Part shown: piece after piece, positions 44,640-56,071 of the stretch
Layout of the letters: every line of letters starts with the position of its first letter
How positions within the stretch are numbered: position 1 is the stretch's first letter
Source: Imbricaverruca yamaguchii
Lineage: Eukaryota; Arthropoda; Thecostraca; Neoverrucidae
Length of the DNA: 64,000 nt
Reading direction: 5' to 3'
Assembly (NCBI GenBank): GCA_034440575.1
Contig: JAOTOL010001236.1
Coordinates: 310,001-374,000, forward strand
Made by a program: the position numbers and the translations under genes
Notes under the pieces: model-generated
What the model was told of the DNA's origin: nothing
The model's input: the letters and a program-made list of their open reading frames with translations, nothing else
Database searches by the model: none

Positions 44640-46027
44640 ATTCGCAGTCCACCATAATGACTATTTCCAGACGCACCTGGAACGAAATTTATGACGGAGA
44701 AATAAGAGAGGGGTGGACAAAAGTCATGAACAGAAAACTGATGGAGATTCTAAAGCCCGCATGCATCCTTGTCTTCAAAACCCGACGTGTCAAAAAAACA
44801 AGAATCGCGCAAACGCACTGGACCGTTCTTCACGGCTAGCTCGCGCTGTAAAATCCCTGGCTGCCAAACTTATCGACTGCACATGTAAAACCATCCGGAA
44901 GAGACAACGTCCAAACTGCTTGATGTCACAGTCGTAAAATATGGATCACTACGGCATGGCGACTTCTTTTCTCACCGCCGACTGACTGGAAAAGACCGAA
45001 GATCCGCTGCAGATATGGTAAACGTGCATGGGGTGTACCAAGCACGTGGTATGCTGTTGGACGAGGCCCCAGAAAATCAACTGAGAGCAGGCAACCTTGC
45101 GGAGGCGCCACATGCTCGAGTGCTTCGCCAGGCGGCATACGAGCGGCGGCAAAGCGGCAGGTATTCCTTGGACTGGTGTGAAGATATTGCGACCACCATG
45201 AAGGTATCCCAAGACGAAGATTTTGTCAGCAAAAAGCTGCCAGGGGGAGTTCACTTGGTAGGGAAGAACCTCCTGTCGGTGCACATGTGCAGGGAACACT
45301 TCTTCAAAAAATGTGCAAAACAACCATCTGTGATCCATGTAGACGCCACCGGTGCAGTAACAAAGCAGGTGGGGATAAACGACCTCTCCTCCACGTAATC
45401 CTAGCTAAAGCGGACGAGAGCACCAGCTATCCTCTGGGGCAAATGCTGTCAGAGAGCACAGTGCTTCCTCAATCGGCCACTTTTTTAGCCAAATGTCCCG
45501 AGATTAAAAAGTGGTAACAGGCGCGCAGTTGAAACCAAAGCGAATTGTTACCGATTATTCATGGGCAATTATACATGCAGCTGCCGAGGGAATCATTAAA
45601 ACTAACCTCACGTATCTAGACGAGTACTGGCAGAGTATACATGGAGAATGTCAAACACCTGAAAGACATCTCAGCTTGTGCTGTGCACGTGAGTCAACAG
45701 CTGTCCAGAGAGCTGAAAAATATGAAACTCGCTAAAGAAACAAGGCAAAGTTACATGTGGCTGTTGGCAAAGGCCCAGCAGGCGACACCTCTTCAGGCCC
45801 TCGACCGACTGCTTCGGATAATCTGTAGACTTGCCCTGTCGACCAAGGAGGTGACCAACCTCGATATGAGCTATCCAGCTGGTAATGAGGACTCGCCAGA
45901 TGACAGCGCGCGAGATGATTCTCATCGTACACGCTTCAGGGTGAAGCCAGCGTATCGCACGAAAACGAAGTTTGGAAGACACTGGTCGCGTCCGGTCGGA
46001 AGTCGATTCCTAGTTGAACCAAGATGA
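44640..46027 (+). pseudogene. decayed DDE-type transposase (MULE/Zisupton-like)
   Basis: Broken open segments in changing frames read in order: ISRRTWNEIYDGEIREGW (44,640-44,839), LVGKNLLSVHMCREHFFKKC and PSVIHVDATGAVTKQV (45,015-45,398). Then come LHVILAKADESTSYPLGQML (45,287-45,517), KPKRIVTDYSWAIIHAAAEG (45,511-45,735) and ISACAVHVSQQLSRELKNM (45,641-46,027). The paired motifs VDATG and VTDYSWA..A are typical of a widespread group of animal transposases linked to SUMO-type proteases. At least three frame changes show that it is inactive or multi-exon. The superfamily is uncertain; MULE-like or KDZ/Zisupton-like are the candidates. Confidence 0.55.
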
Positions 46028-46060
46028 TAAGCAAGGAGAGACTATCACAAGCCCATTTTA

Positions 46061-47375
46061 TTGTCCGCGTATGTTGACGTATGTGCTGGGAACTGTCATG
46101 CTCTCGCCCCACTGTGGGCACAGCTTCGGAGCAACAAGACGACTTATAATGCCTGTGTTGAGAGCTTCATGCCAGTTCTGAAAAAAAGAGATGGTGCGTG
46201 GTCGGCGTCGGATGACTTTGTTCGAGTTCTTCCAAAAGATACAGCGCGTAGAATCAAACAAGACTCCATGCCGTACCGTCCAATGGCCAGCAAAAAGCAG
46301 CGGAAAAGAGGAACTTCCGTATCATCAAATGCAGCACTGGAGGAGGAAGGATGGAATAAAAGAGAACAACCCGCGGCAAAAACACGAACCTACCTGAGCA
46401 GGAAAACCCCACCAACCAGCATCCAAAAGCTTCTGTCGGTCAAGAGATCGTATCATGATTCCGATGCTGTACCTTCATCCGGATCCACCATTCACAGTAC
46501 CTATTTCCAACACAAATCCTACCATACTGAGGAAAAAGTAAAATGTGAAGCAGAAGGAGCGGCAATGACTAAAGAACAAGAACAGGAGGAAAATATCCCA
46601 GAGACGCAACCTGAGGAGAATGTAATAGATCTATCACAGGAAGAATATATATCAGCTGAGCAAACAACGACTCCACCCAATACGCATCTGGGATTCGTGT
46701 CACATAGTGACATGGCATCTCTGTCCGGCACAAACTGGCTAAATGATAATATTTTGGCAGCTTTCATGGGAACAGAAGTTGAAAGAACGGGAGCATCAGG
46801 GGCGATATTTGCTGCGCAGTTCCTACAAGTGCTGAAGGCTTGCGACATCAGTACTGCCTTGCGTGACGCTGCAGCGCGGCACACCGAGCTGCAACGTCCA
46901 GTCTGGATCTTGCCAGTAAACTCTTTCGGAAATATGCACTGATCCCTGGCAGGCTGCTTCGACTCCTTAGGATACTCTGTCACCTAGGCTGAAATAACAC
47001 TTCTCCCAAAATTCATCGTTCTGACAAGGCCAAGAGCCTCCCTGCAGTGGCATCGATGGCGATACGCTTGCCCTGACAGTGTAGACAGGCAGCAAGACGG
47101 CAGCAGCTGCGGAGTGCACATTGCCTGTATGTGCACATCATGCTCTCGGGAAATTCGACGAAACATGGACCTCGGCCGTCAAGAAATTGCGGCACCACGA
47201 GCCTATATAAGGAACCGAATTCTAACGTCAAAAAGTTGTCCAAATGCATTTGTAGGAATATTACCTAAGGGACAGGATATACAAATGTTTGTTGTCGCTC
47301 CTGCAAAAATTGAGCACCACATAGACTGGCAAGGGCTTCTCATAAAAATGGGATCGAGTGCTCTGAATGAATGAG
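46061..47375 (+). pseudogene. Ulp1/C48-type cysteine protease domain linked to the transposase
   Basis: One frame runs from 46,061 through a linker rich in Lys/Glu to the Ulp1 entry motif LSGTNWLNDNILAAF (about 46,723). The catalytic-type His is in ILPVNSFGNMH (about 46,938), where a TGA replaces the expected Trp codon. A second stop (TAG) lies at about 46,985. The same frame then gives RQQDGSSCGVHIACMC (about 47,085-47,130), the Gln and Cys of the Ulp1 active site. Ulp1 enzymes cut SUMO-type conjugates; many eukaryotic transposons carry one. Two in-frame stops make this copy non-functional as read. Confidence 0.65.
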
Positions 47376-48828
47376 GAACCAGATAGCATACAAAGCCGAC
47401 CGTTCTGAGGCCTGCTGCACATCAGCATGGTACGCATCAGCGCACTTACCCGACTTCTGCAACTACTTGGCGTGTATTCCGCAAATCGCAGCTGGGCACT
47501 GTGCAGTGCAACACGACCCTTAGTCACCCGATGTCGTGCCAGAACTCATGGCAGTACCTTGCAGGCGAATGGGTGGCTCTGTGATCGGAAGCCGGCGACG
47601 GGCAGGACTGGCGGCTTAAGTGTGCTCTGTGTTTGTTGGGTATGATCAGGATTTGTGTTTGGTTTGGCCGGAGGAATACGTTTTGGTCATATGTACTCGC
47701 TACTGAATAGGGCCCACGCTGCACCTGCCCAAACCCTTCACAATGTTCACATGCTCAGCGTGCAGCAGTCTAGTGGCTAGTTTGTTCATGTTTGACATAA
47801 ATTATAGTCATGTGACTGAACGTCTGAGGTTGTCTTTAAGTTTATCGTGTTGAAGTTTTGTGAGCATTACCTCGGAACTGTGTGCTTTGAGCATTCCATC
47901 GCGTTGACGTATCATTACATCGCAACGTATCCTGGCCAGCAGCGAGCACAACTCGCACAAGCTGTCCAGATCTTGCGTCGCCTCGCTCTAAATCTTCACC
48001 TTCAGTAGCTGGACTAAAACGTGTTGCTACATGTAGCCTGGTACGGCGAACAGGACACCCTGAGGACTGGAAACGTCGCTCGAGTGAAGGTGAGAGTAGT
48101 ACTTGTGAAAGGGATTCAGCGCAGATCAGTGAGCGTGTTTGCCGTCTTGATCATGGAGATTCATTTCAGACTTCAATATCAAAGGTCTCATAATGTTTAT
48201 AACGTTTTTGATAACCAACCATTCTCCAACATTACATTAGCATTGCGTTCGTGCTGCGGCAGCTTCTCATTGTCAGGATGGCAATTGCATTGGGAAGTGT
48301 TCTTAAGTGTGCTACGAGGGGGGCCAGATGCCGATGAATTTGTCTTCAACCATTGGAACATCAGTTCTTGTTTTCAGCATCATGCATTTTTCCGATAGTA
48401 CATAGATGCTGAGAAATCATAGCATGCGTCCTTGACCTCTGAAGGTCAAAGCTTTCAATGTGATGTAAAATGATGGCCACCATGGTGATTAACGCACAAA
48501 GTACTTTCTATTTCCAAATGGTACACCCAAACTGTGGGATTCCGGGTGTTTGACGAATCTGAATCTCAATGGTCGAATGCAAATATGGTGGAGATATGTT
48601 TGGCTCTGTGGGGCTTAGTTCTTAATGTGACGCAAAACGGTTTTCACCATTGAAATCAGCTCATTGAAGAGCATTCAATAACACATCTTTGTCCAAATCG
48701 TAGGGTTCCGGGGTCAACGTCCTTGCTGAACAACCAGCGTCCTTGACCTCTGGAGGTCAAAGTTTTCAATGCGATGCGAGTTGACTGTCACTACTGTAAT
48801 CTGCGAGCCGAGTACCATATGTATGCAG
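47376..48828. other. no recognisable gene; two copies of a short repeat
   Basis: GCGTCCTTGACCTCTG(A/G)AGG with following TCAAAG(C/T)TTTCAATG occurs at about 48,426 and 48,738, 312 bp apart. It includes TGACCT-AGGTCA half-sites facing outward. No coding sequence recognised. Confidence 0.4.
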
Positions 48829-49246
48829 GACGGCGGCGGTCTGGGCAGCGGCCTGGGCAGCGGCCTGGGCAGCGGTCTGGGCAGCGGCCTGGGCAGCGGT
48901 CTGGGCAGCGGCCTGGGCAGCGGTCTGGGCAGCGGTCTGGGGGGCGGTCTGGGCAGCGGCCTGGGCAGCGGTCTGGGCGGCGGCCTGGGCAGCGGTCTGG
49001 GCAGCGGTCTGGGCGGCGGCCTGGGCAGCGGCCTGGGCAGCGGTCTGGGCAGCGGTCTGGGCGGCGGCCTGGGCAGCGGCCTGGGCAGCGGTCTGGGCAG
49101 CGGTCTGGGCAGCGGTCTGGGCGGCGGCATGGGCAGCGGTCTGGGCGGCGGCCTGGGCAGCGGCCTGGGCAGCGGTCTGGGCAGCGGCCTGGGCAGCGGT
49201 CTGGGCAGCGGCCTGGGCGGCGGTCTGGGCAGCGGCTTTCTTTGCT
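48829..49246. repeat. GC-rich 12-bp minisatellite, about 34 units
   Basis: The unit is GGGCAGCGG(C/T)CT with a GGGCGGCGG variant. No stop occurs in several frames, giving Gly-Leu-Gly-Ser repeats on one strand and Pro-Leu-Pro-Arg on the other. These are artefacts of the repeat rather than genes. Confidence 0.9.
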
Positions 49247-49385
49247 AATCTGCCGCCCGCTCGTTATCGCTCTCGACGTATGTATTGGTGTACTTACTGG
49301 TCAGAACTTATCGCTATTACGAAAACACTGTGTTATATCGAGGTGTTGGTTCGCGATGGACACCCTATATTCATGGATTCTTTAA

Positions 49386-50209
49386 CCCTTGGGGGGTCTT
49401 CAACCGGTCCCCCCCCTTCAGGTTTTTCGCGGAAAGCGGAAGAACGGCGCGGGGCAGCGCGCCCAAATTTGGCATACCATTTCCCACATCAATTTGACAT
49501 GCTGATTCAAAATTTCTAGGTCAGGTCATCTATGGTCAACGAGTTTTTTCAAGGTCAAGTGAGGTCACCTCCAATAAAGTTCAACCAGTCATCACGCTTT
49601 AACGGATACAGATATTTTAATGAAACTTTCACCGGTTGCTTATCTTTACGGATGCAACAAAATATACGAGTTGATTTCTTCATTTTATTAGTTTTGTACT
49701 GCCTATAAATTTTGCATCTTAGCCAAATTACAGTTTAAACACAGGATTCTGGCTAAAGTAAGCGTTTTTATCCGGGAAAGTTGACTTCCAACAACGTTTC
49801 TGGGTCTGCTCTACCCATTGGAAAAGGAAAATTAAGTAAAAGTTGAAAACTCTAAATTTTGATATTCAAAAAACTTTTTTTTATTTTTAGGTGGTAAAAA
49901 AATTATAGCCCTGGACGATTTCGCTGTCCGTTTCTCATTCCGAAGAAATTTGGTTTTTCATATATCCCCAGATATGAACCCCCAGAGTGAAAAACATAAT
50001 GTAATCGTGAAAAGACGTGAAAATCTAGCCCCCTCGTCACTTTTGGGGAAAGTGTTTTGGTGGACGGACCCGGACCCTACTCGTCGAGCACTTTCCGATG
50101 ACACCTCTTTCGTTTTCGCGCGATGCTTAGTTTGGATTTTAGAGGGAGGTCTTCAACCGCCCCCCCCTCGAGACGGGGTGGGAGGATTTGACCGGAGAGA
50201 CGCCACGGG
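49386..50209 (+). mobile_element. TTAA-flanked non-autonomous element, copy 1 (piggyBac-like)
   Basis: TTAA lies at both edges (49,382-49,385 and 50,210-50,213). The ends CCCTTGGGGGGTC and, reversed, CCCGTGGCGTCTC are inverted repeats. TTAA target sites with CCC-starting ends are characteristic of piggyBac. It has no transposase. Homologous copies lie at 54,126-54,942 (same strand) and from 63,856 (opposite strand). Confidence 0.65.
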
Positions 50210-50316
50210 TTAAAGAGTCTTATGCCCTTCAAAACATACTATCCCTCAAACCCCATACTGCGGGATGTCCTGAGTAGATATTCCACTGCGGGGTTTCCCA
50301 ACGCCTAAGACGACGA

Positions 50317-50655
50317 GTGATTCTATGTTGGCTTCCTAGTCACGTTGACAATCCCGGAAGCGAGCTGGCGGACACTGTGCACGAAACAGGCAGGGAAAGA
50401 AAGCACCGTGCACATTCGACCACTGCCAGCCACGGACCATTGCCCAGAGGTATCCATCCTCCTTCCAGGCAAGTGGCAGGCAGTGTTGGACGCGTTGCCG
50501 GCCAACAATATACGAGCCATCAAGCAACGTCGGAAACCATGGATCTCGCCCTGTCGTAGGCGTGGACAAGAAGAGGTAGCATCGTGCCGTCAGGGCATAC
50601 TCATGCCACTCACGGTTATTTGCTATGCGGTGGCGAGAAACCTCTGCGGTTAGGA
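50317..50655 (+). pseudogene. RNase H C-terminal fragment of a non-LTR retrotransposon
   Basis: ILCWLPSHVDNPGSELADT is the final RNase H motif (WxPxHxxxxGNExAD) of Jockey/I-group elements. A frame change follows, then LPGKWQAVLDALPANNIRAI and GQEEVASCRQGILMPLTVIC, resembling the downstream spacer of such ORFs. It is short and decayed, and unrelated in sequence to the element at 8-10 kb as far as can be seen. Confidence 0.55.
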
Positions 50656-50677
50656 TGTCGCGCATCGCTAATGTTTT

Positions 50678-50800
50678 AATCTCGTGTCCTCATTCCTCAT
50701 TCGCCACCTCTTAATCTCGTGTCCTCATTCCTCATTCGCCACCTCTTAATCTCATGTCCTCATTCCTCATTCGCCACCTCTTAAGCTCGTGTTCTCATTA
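50678..50800. repeat. 35-bp tandem repeat, about 3.4 units
   Basis: Unit AATCTCGTGTCCTCATTCCT continuing CATTCGCCACCTCTT, with one or two substitutions per copy. Confidence 0.9.
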
Positions 50801-51280
50801 AACTGGCAAGTGTAGACGTCAATTTGGGTCCGGCCAGGTAGCTCCCTTAGTGATGCTCTGTCCAACAACTCGAACATCGTCCAATCCATGGAGGGATGGA
50901 CTTCTGATCTGAAGTGCTGCTCTCAGCAATATGCACCATTCGCTGATATACACCTCTTGTCAACGCTGTAGCACACCGGACCCGGCAGACGACCACCCAC
51001 TATGCGTCGCTTGACACCACACCGAACCGCACTTTGATAACGCCTCGAGTTATGGGCGCAACATGACCCCAGTGGTCGAGGCGCCCTAAAACCCAAATAA
51101 CCAACATCCGTACACCGCGGAGCATCGCTCCCCAGCTGACTCAGCACCAGCACGCGCACGACCTTCGCCGATGAAAAGGTCTGACCAACATGTATGTGTA
51201 GACATTGCGGGGTAAACACACACGACACGCGATCCCTGATCAAGGGCGTGCACGGGCTTGGTGCTTGGACACGCACGGCA

Positions 51281-51590
51281 CATGTGAACATATGCCCCGC
51301 CCTTCTGGCGTTATCAGAGGTGAACACATGCCCCGCCCCTTCTGGCGTTATGAGAGGCGAACACCTACAGAGTGTGGAAGGTGTTGCTGTGTAAGTGTGG
51401 AAGGTGTTGCTGTGGAAGGTGTTGCTGTGTAAGTGTGGAAGGTGTTGCTGTGTAAGTGTGGAAGGTGTTGCTGTGTAAGTGTGGAAGGTGTTGCTGTGGA
51501 AGTGTGGAAGGTGTTGCTGTGGAAGTGTGGAAGGTGTTGCTGTGGAAGTGTGGAAGGTGTTGCTGTGGAAGTGTGGAAGTCGTCCGCAGT
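51281..51590. repeat. two small tandem repeats
   Basis: First, two copies of about 38 bp built on CCCCGCCC(C)TTCTGGCGTTA (about 51,290-51,365). Then about ten copies of a 15-22-bp unit GTGTGGAAGGTGTTGCTGTG (51,367-51,575). Open frames across them are incidental. Confidence 0.85.
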
Positions 51591-52071
51591 TAATGCGGCG
51601 TCCGCGCGTAGCCTAGTCGTAATTGGGTAGAGGTCGCTCAGCCGGGGAACGTCTGAAGGTAACCAGTCAAATAGTGAGCTCAACCGTTGGGAGCAGCATG
51701 TTAAGTCGATGCAACTGTACCATCCTACAAAGGGGATGAGGTGGACGGGGATCTGGCGTTTCGAGGTACGAATTTGTGCTCCGAGATAAAGTGGCGAATT
51801 TCTCGTCCTCCAGTGTCTGTCCGATTTGTTCCCCAGAAGAGGTGTTTGGCGTTAGTCTCCCATAATTAGAACTCATGGGGAACCCTGAAGCAGCAAAGAC
51901 TTCCCGTACTGTGGTGTACGCAATGCAGCTGACGGTGAAATGTCAAGGAGGACGCTTTCCCCCTGTCTTGCGCATTGTGGCTTCGATAATTAATCGATGT
52001 TTATCACTTAACTAATTCTTTCCGAAAAACGTTTGAACGATTTCCAGGGGCCACTTCTTCCCCAGTTGGCG
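51591..52071. other. 3' flank of the IR gene
   Basis: No recognised coding sequence; presumably the 3' UTR and downstream flank of the minus-strand receptor gene. Confidence 0.4.
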
Positions 52072-53918
52072 TTACTTGCTCCCTTGCCTCGACCCTTCAG
52101 CACATGTCTTCTTTACCCCGCGATAAATTTCACCTGAATCACCAGACTGACGGAACATAGTAATCTCCGTCTTTGGGTTCGGCACGTTCGAACTCAGTGA
52201 CATCCTTTCTCGGATTGTGCGATATGCAGTTGGTGTGTACCAGACTAGCTTCTCTAAGCATAGGACGAGCATAGCAACCAGCAGACCGTTGATAAATATA
52301 CGGAAAACCTGGTAGAGGTTCTAGAGGTCCAGATGGATTTTCTGTAGCGACACAGTGTCGGTGGGGCAGATCCTGTCTGCAGGCGAGGAAGGACGCCACC
52401 TGCTCAACTCACGGCTCACCAGACCACCGTCCAACAGCTGTGGAATCAAGTAGTTGACCAGCTTGATGTACTGGAAGTCGGGCCGGAACACCAGCGACAA
52501 CGGGTGCTTGATCACGTTGCCGGGCCATATGCAGACGGGGCACTCGGCCGGCGACTTGGCACCTTGGCTCGCCGAACAGTTGAACTGGTCCGTGATGAGG
52601 CCGCTGGTGGTGAACTGGACGATCCGTCCGTCCAGCACGCTGTCGTCGGTGGTGGTCGGCTCTTGTGCCGACTCGCCCAGCATGGGGCGCATCACCAGCT
52701 GGCGGATGGCCAGGCTGCCGGGCAGCGACACGCTCCAGCCGTGGCCCAGCGCGTGCTGAAGGCTCGTGAACGGCATCGCCGGCCGACCGACGGTCATCTC
52801 GGCCAGCAGGTTGCCCGTGTAGCAGGCGTAGGTGAAGAGCGACAGCAGGTAGACGGCGCCAACTGCCAGCCGGTAGGACGGTGCCGAGTCGCAGCGCACC
52901 ACCGCACCCTGCTGGCACGAGATGCCCAGCACCAGCTGCGTCCAGAACGGCACGCTGGTGTCGTTGGTGCTCGCCGCGCCCGTCGGCTGCATGGTGCGCT
53001 GGCAGCACGAGATGAGACACAGCACGAGCACGGCGGCCGTCTGCGCGGCGAGGATACCGAGCCAGGCGCCGGTGTGAAGCGGTCGCGACACGCCGAACTC
53101 GGTGAGCGTGCGCGTGTGGGCGCGCGCGATGGCGGCGCCAGACAGCTCCCACACGAACGGGTTGGAGTATGTGACCAGCTGGGCGCGCGCGTCGCTGTGC
53201 AGGAGAGTGCCGGCCATCATGTCAACACGTCCGCTGTGTAGCTCCTCCACCACGCGGTCCCATGCGCTCACGTTGCCGCCGGCGCGCACCGGGTGCAGGC
53301 TGTAGGTGAAGCCGAGCACCTCCTGCAGGAGGAGCGTCAGTGCGCCGACCAGGCCGCCCGTGATGGTGCCGTTGTGGAACGTCACCTGCATACGGTGCAG
53401 GTGCGATCGGCCGAGGCGTCGGTCGTCGGCGCTCTTCGCCTCCACGTAGACGAGCCGCAGGTGTACGCCGCTCATCTGGCGCCGACTGGCCCCGATGCCC
53501 AGCTGACGGTTGAGGTGTGTGTAGCGCCCGCGGCGGCAGACGGCCACCGGCTTGTCGCCGCGATGGAAGTCGCTGCCGCGGTAGAAGCGCGTCGCGCCCT
53601 TCTCGGCCAGCATGTACCTGTGGCGCGGCGCGTAGCCGCCCAGGAAGTGGACGCGTCGTCGGCCGGTCAGCGACACCAGCAGCCAGCGGCGGCTCAGGTC
53701 GACTCGCACTCGTCGGAACAGCGCCGTCACGTTGTCAGAGTGCGACTGGGAGTGCTCTGAGTCGGGATCTGGTGGCAGCCAGATGACGTGCGACGGCTGA
53801 CTGCCGGGCTGACCTGAGTGCCAGTCTGGCGCCAACAGTGACTGCGGCCCCGACTTGCTGATCCGAGCGAAGATGCCCCGCGCCGACAGCAGCAGCAGAA
53901 GTCGGCCAACGTCGTCAC
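52072..53918 (-). pseudogene. ionotropic receptor (IR) main exon with one in-frame TAG
   Basis: IRs are variant glutamate receptors used in arthropod chemosensation. The exon begins after GGCCGGCAG at 53,918 in phase 1 (GT GAC GAC...) and reads DDVGRLLLLLSARGIFARIS. Ligand-binding lobe S1 follows (MQVTFHNGTITGGLVGALTL; WDRVVEELHSGRVDMMAGTL). Then come TM1 (AWLGILAAQTAAVLVLCLIS, about 53,067-53,005), the pore loop (FWTQLVLGISCQQG), TM3 (VGAVYLLSLFTYACYTGNLL) and lobe S2. A TAG at 52,323-52,321 interrupts the frame, which continues NLYQVFRIFINGLLVAMLVL (TM4) to a TAA at 52,072. The GC-rich coding region differs from its AT-rich surroundings. It is either a pseudogene or a stop-readthrough receptor. 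Exon 1 may be at 58,983-59,157 on the other strand. Confidence 0.8.
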
Positions 53919-54125
53919 CTGCCGGCCATTAGCAGCTAGGAACACGCCACTCATATACTGCTCAACAGTCTGAACCCTCACAGGGCGGTGAGACCGGCCA
54001 TTTTCGCCAGCCATTGTTATTTTCTTGCGTAGCACCTGAGCCGTCCGGACTATCGCTTTGACATCCCGGATACCTTTCGCTTCATGATTCGCTCACATTT
54101 TGTTCCAAATAACCTATGCTCTTAA

Positions 54126-54942
54126 TCCGTCACGTTTCGTGGGGGGGTCTTCGACCGCCCCCTCCCCTCAGGTTTTCCGCGGATAGCGGAAGAATGGCGC
54201 GCGGCAGCGCGCAAAAATTTTACATACCTTTTCCCACATTGATTTGGCATGAAGTTTGAAAATTTTGAAGTCAGGTCATCTAGGATCAACGATTTAGTCG
54301 AGGTCAAGTAAGGTCACCTCCAAGAAAGTTCAACCAGTCGTCACGCTTTAGCAAATACAGATATTTTAATGAAACTTTCAGCGTTTGGTTATCTTTAGGG
54401 ATACAACAAAACGTACGATGGAATTTTTTTAAACCAAATATAAATTTTACGTATTTTCCAAATTGCAGTTCAAATAGAGGGTTCTGGCTAAAGTAAGCAC
54501 TTTTATCAGGGCAAGTTGACTTCCGACAACGTTTCCCGGTCTGCCTTACCCATTGGAAAAGGAAAATTAAAGAAAACGTGAAAACTCGAAATTTTGAAAT
54601 TTCAACAGAAAAATCTTAATTTTTGGGCGCCAAACAAATTAAAGCACTGGTCGATTTCCCTGTTCCAGATATTTTTTATATATCCGCCTAAATGAACTCC
54701 CCAGAGCCAAGAACATAATGTAAGTCGTGAAAAGTTGTGAAATCGAGCCCCCTTGGTGACGTATCTTTTGGGGGAAAATTGTTTTGGAGGGAGGACCCAG
54801 ACCCTACTCGTCGTGCGCTTTACGATGACACCTCTTTCGTTTTCGTGCGATGCTTAGTTTGGATTTTAGAGTGGGGTTACTAACTGCCCCCCACCCCACC
54901 CCGAGACTGGGTGTGGGGATCTGACCGGGAAGACGGCGCGGG
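54126..54942 (+). mobile_element. TTAA-flanked non-autonomous element, copy 2
   Basis: It parallels 49,386-50,209 along its length (GGTTTTCCGCGGATAGCGGA; CATTGGAAAAGGAAAATTAA; CCTACTCGTCG). TTAA at 54,122-54,125 and 54,943-54,946. The left end has mutated to TCCGTCACG. It forms the outer edge of the left palindrome arm. Confidence 0.68.
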
Positions 54943-54946
54943 TTAA

Positions 54947-56071
54947 TATAGCTGAGATATGGCGGAGCAAACACGTAGTACAATCCAGACTCAATGCTGT
55001 TTTCGATGTAACTTGAACTATTCTTCACAGACAAACCATGCAGGACATAGTGAAAGGTGAAGTATGGGTGTTTGGGGAAATATAAATGAAAAATAAAAAA
55101 TGACGATCGGTTTAGTTTACGCGTAAGATTAAACCAGAAAACGTGTTCCCGCTACTACTCCTAACGATACAATTTTTTCCACATCCGGATTACATGTGGC
55201 GAATTTAGCCATCTCAAAGCGTGCCGGATTTCAAGTATATATGAGGTGACACGCGGTACAATCCAGTCTCTATATATATACTGTCTTCGATGTACATTGA
55301 AACATTCTTCTGAGACAAACTATGCAGAATATAGTGAAAGGTGAGGTATGGGCATTTAGGCACATAATGAACGAAAAATAGAAACCGATAATGGATTGAG
55401 TTTCCAGGTAGATTGAAACCAGAAAGCGTGTTTCCGCTTTACAATACAATTTTTTTTTTCCACATCCGGATTATATGTAGTGGCAAATTAAGTCGTCTCA
55501 AAGCGTGCCGGATTTCAAGTATATATGAGGTCATGTCACCGATATCACCTGCAACGTCCTGAATGTATGTCCATTAACCCCAGATGTTCAGAGGCGAAAT
55601 CACGAATTCTTCCTTCACATAAATATCTGCAGACACATGCTGCGCGCCGAGTATATCTATCTCATGTGACTTGGGTTGAAATAAAACATTTTCTGTTGAA
55701 TGTCCTTAGTTATTTTTTAGTGCAAAGCACAATATTCCATTTCCCCAAATTTATTGCCGTGTTTTCTCATAATACTCATATTTTCTCTCATACTACACAC
55801 ACCTGTCCTCTCAGTCATGTACACGCACACACACGCATCTGCCCATATGGTTCCCAGTCTAGAATGTCACATACGGCCACCCGTGACGGTCACATCCAAC
55901 GTCAGACACTGACACAGTCATCGGACACCAGAGACAGCGGCGGCCGACGGCGGCGGGTGTCAGCTATGCACCTTGTGACCGGGGGGAGGGGAAACAGTGG
56001 ACCGCTGGCCTCGGCGGCCCGGCTGAAGTGCTGCAGACCAAGCGGAGACAGGCCGGCAGCCGGCGGCTCGG
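54947..56071. repeat. left palindrome arm, unique flank with internal duplication
   Basis: Reverse-complementary to about 63,006-63,851. Two direct copies of about 285 bp (54,955-55,248 and 55,249-55,531) share GTGCCGGATTTCAAGTATAT and ATAGTGAAAGGTGA(A/G)GTATG. The right arm has only one. The inner part (about 55,850-56,071) is GC-rich and matches the right arm closely. Confidence 0.8.

Noticed and set aside
48714..49385. Long open frames encoding Gly-Leu-Gly-Ser or Pro-Arg repeats
   Set aside because: Several frames on both strands are open only because a 12-bp unit contains no stop; no unique protein sequence flanks it.
50923..51327. Minus-strand frame of 134 codons
   Set aside because: No recognised motif and overlaps small repeats; not supported as a gene.
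52409..53785. Long Arg/Ala/His-rich frames overlapping the IR exon on both strands
   Set aside because: Shadows of a GC-rich coding exon; only the 53,918-52,072 frame has receptor motifs.
53729..54035. Alternative IR start from an ATG near 54,011 on the minus strand
   Set aside because: That frame runs out of register with the receptor sequence after 53,918 and shows no receptor-like residues; a splice acceptor at 53,919 explains the exon edge better.
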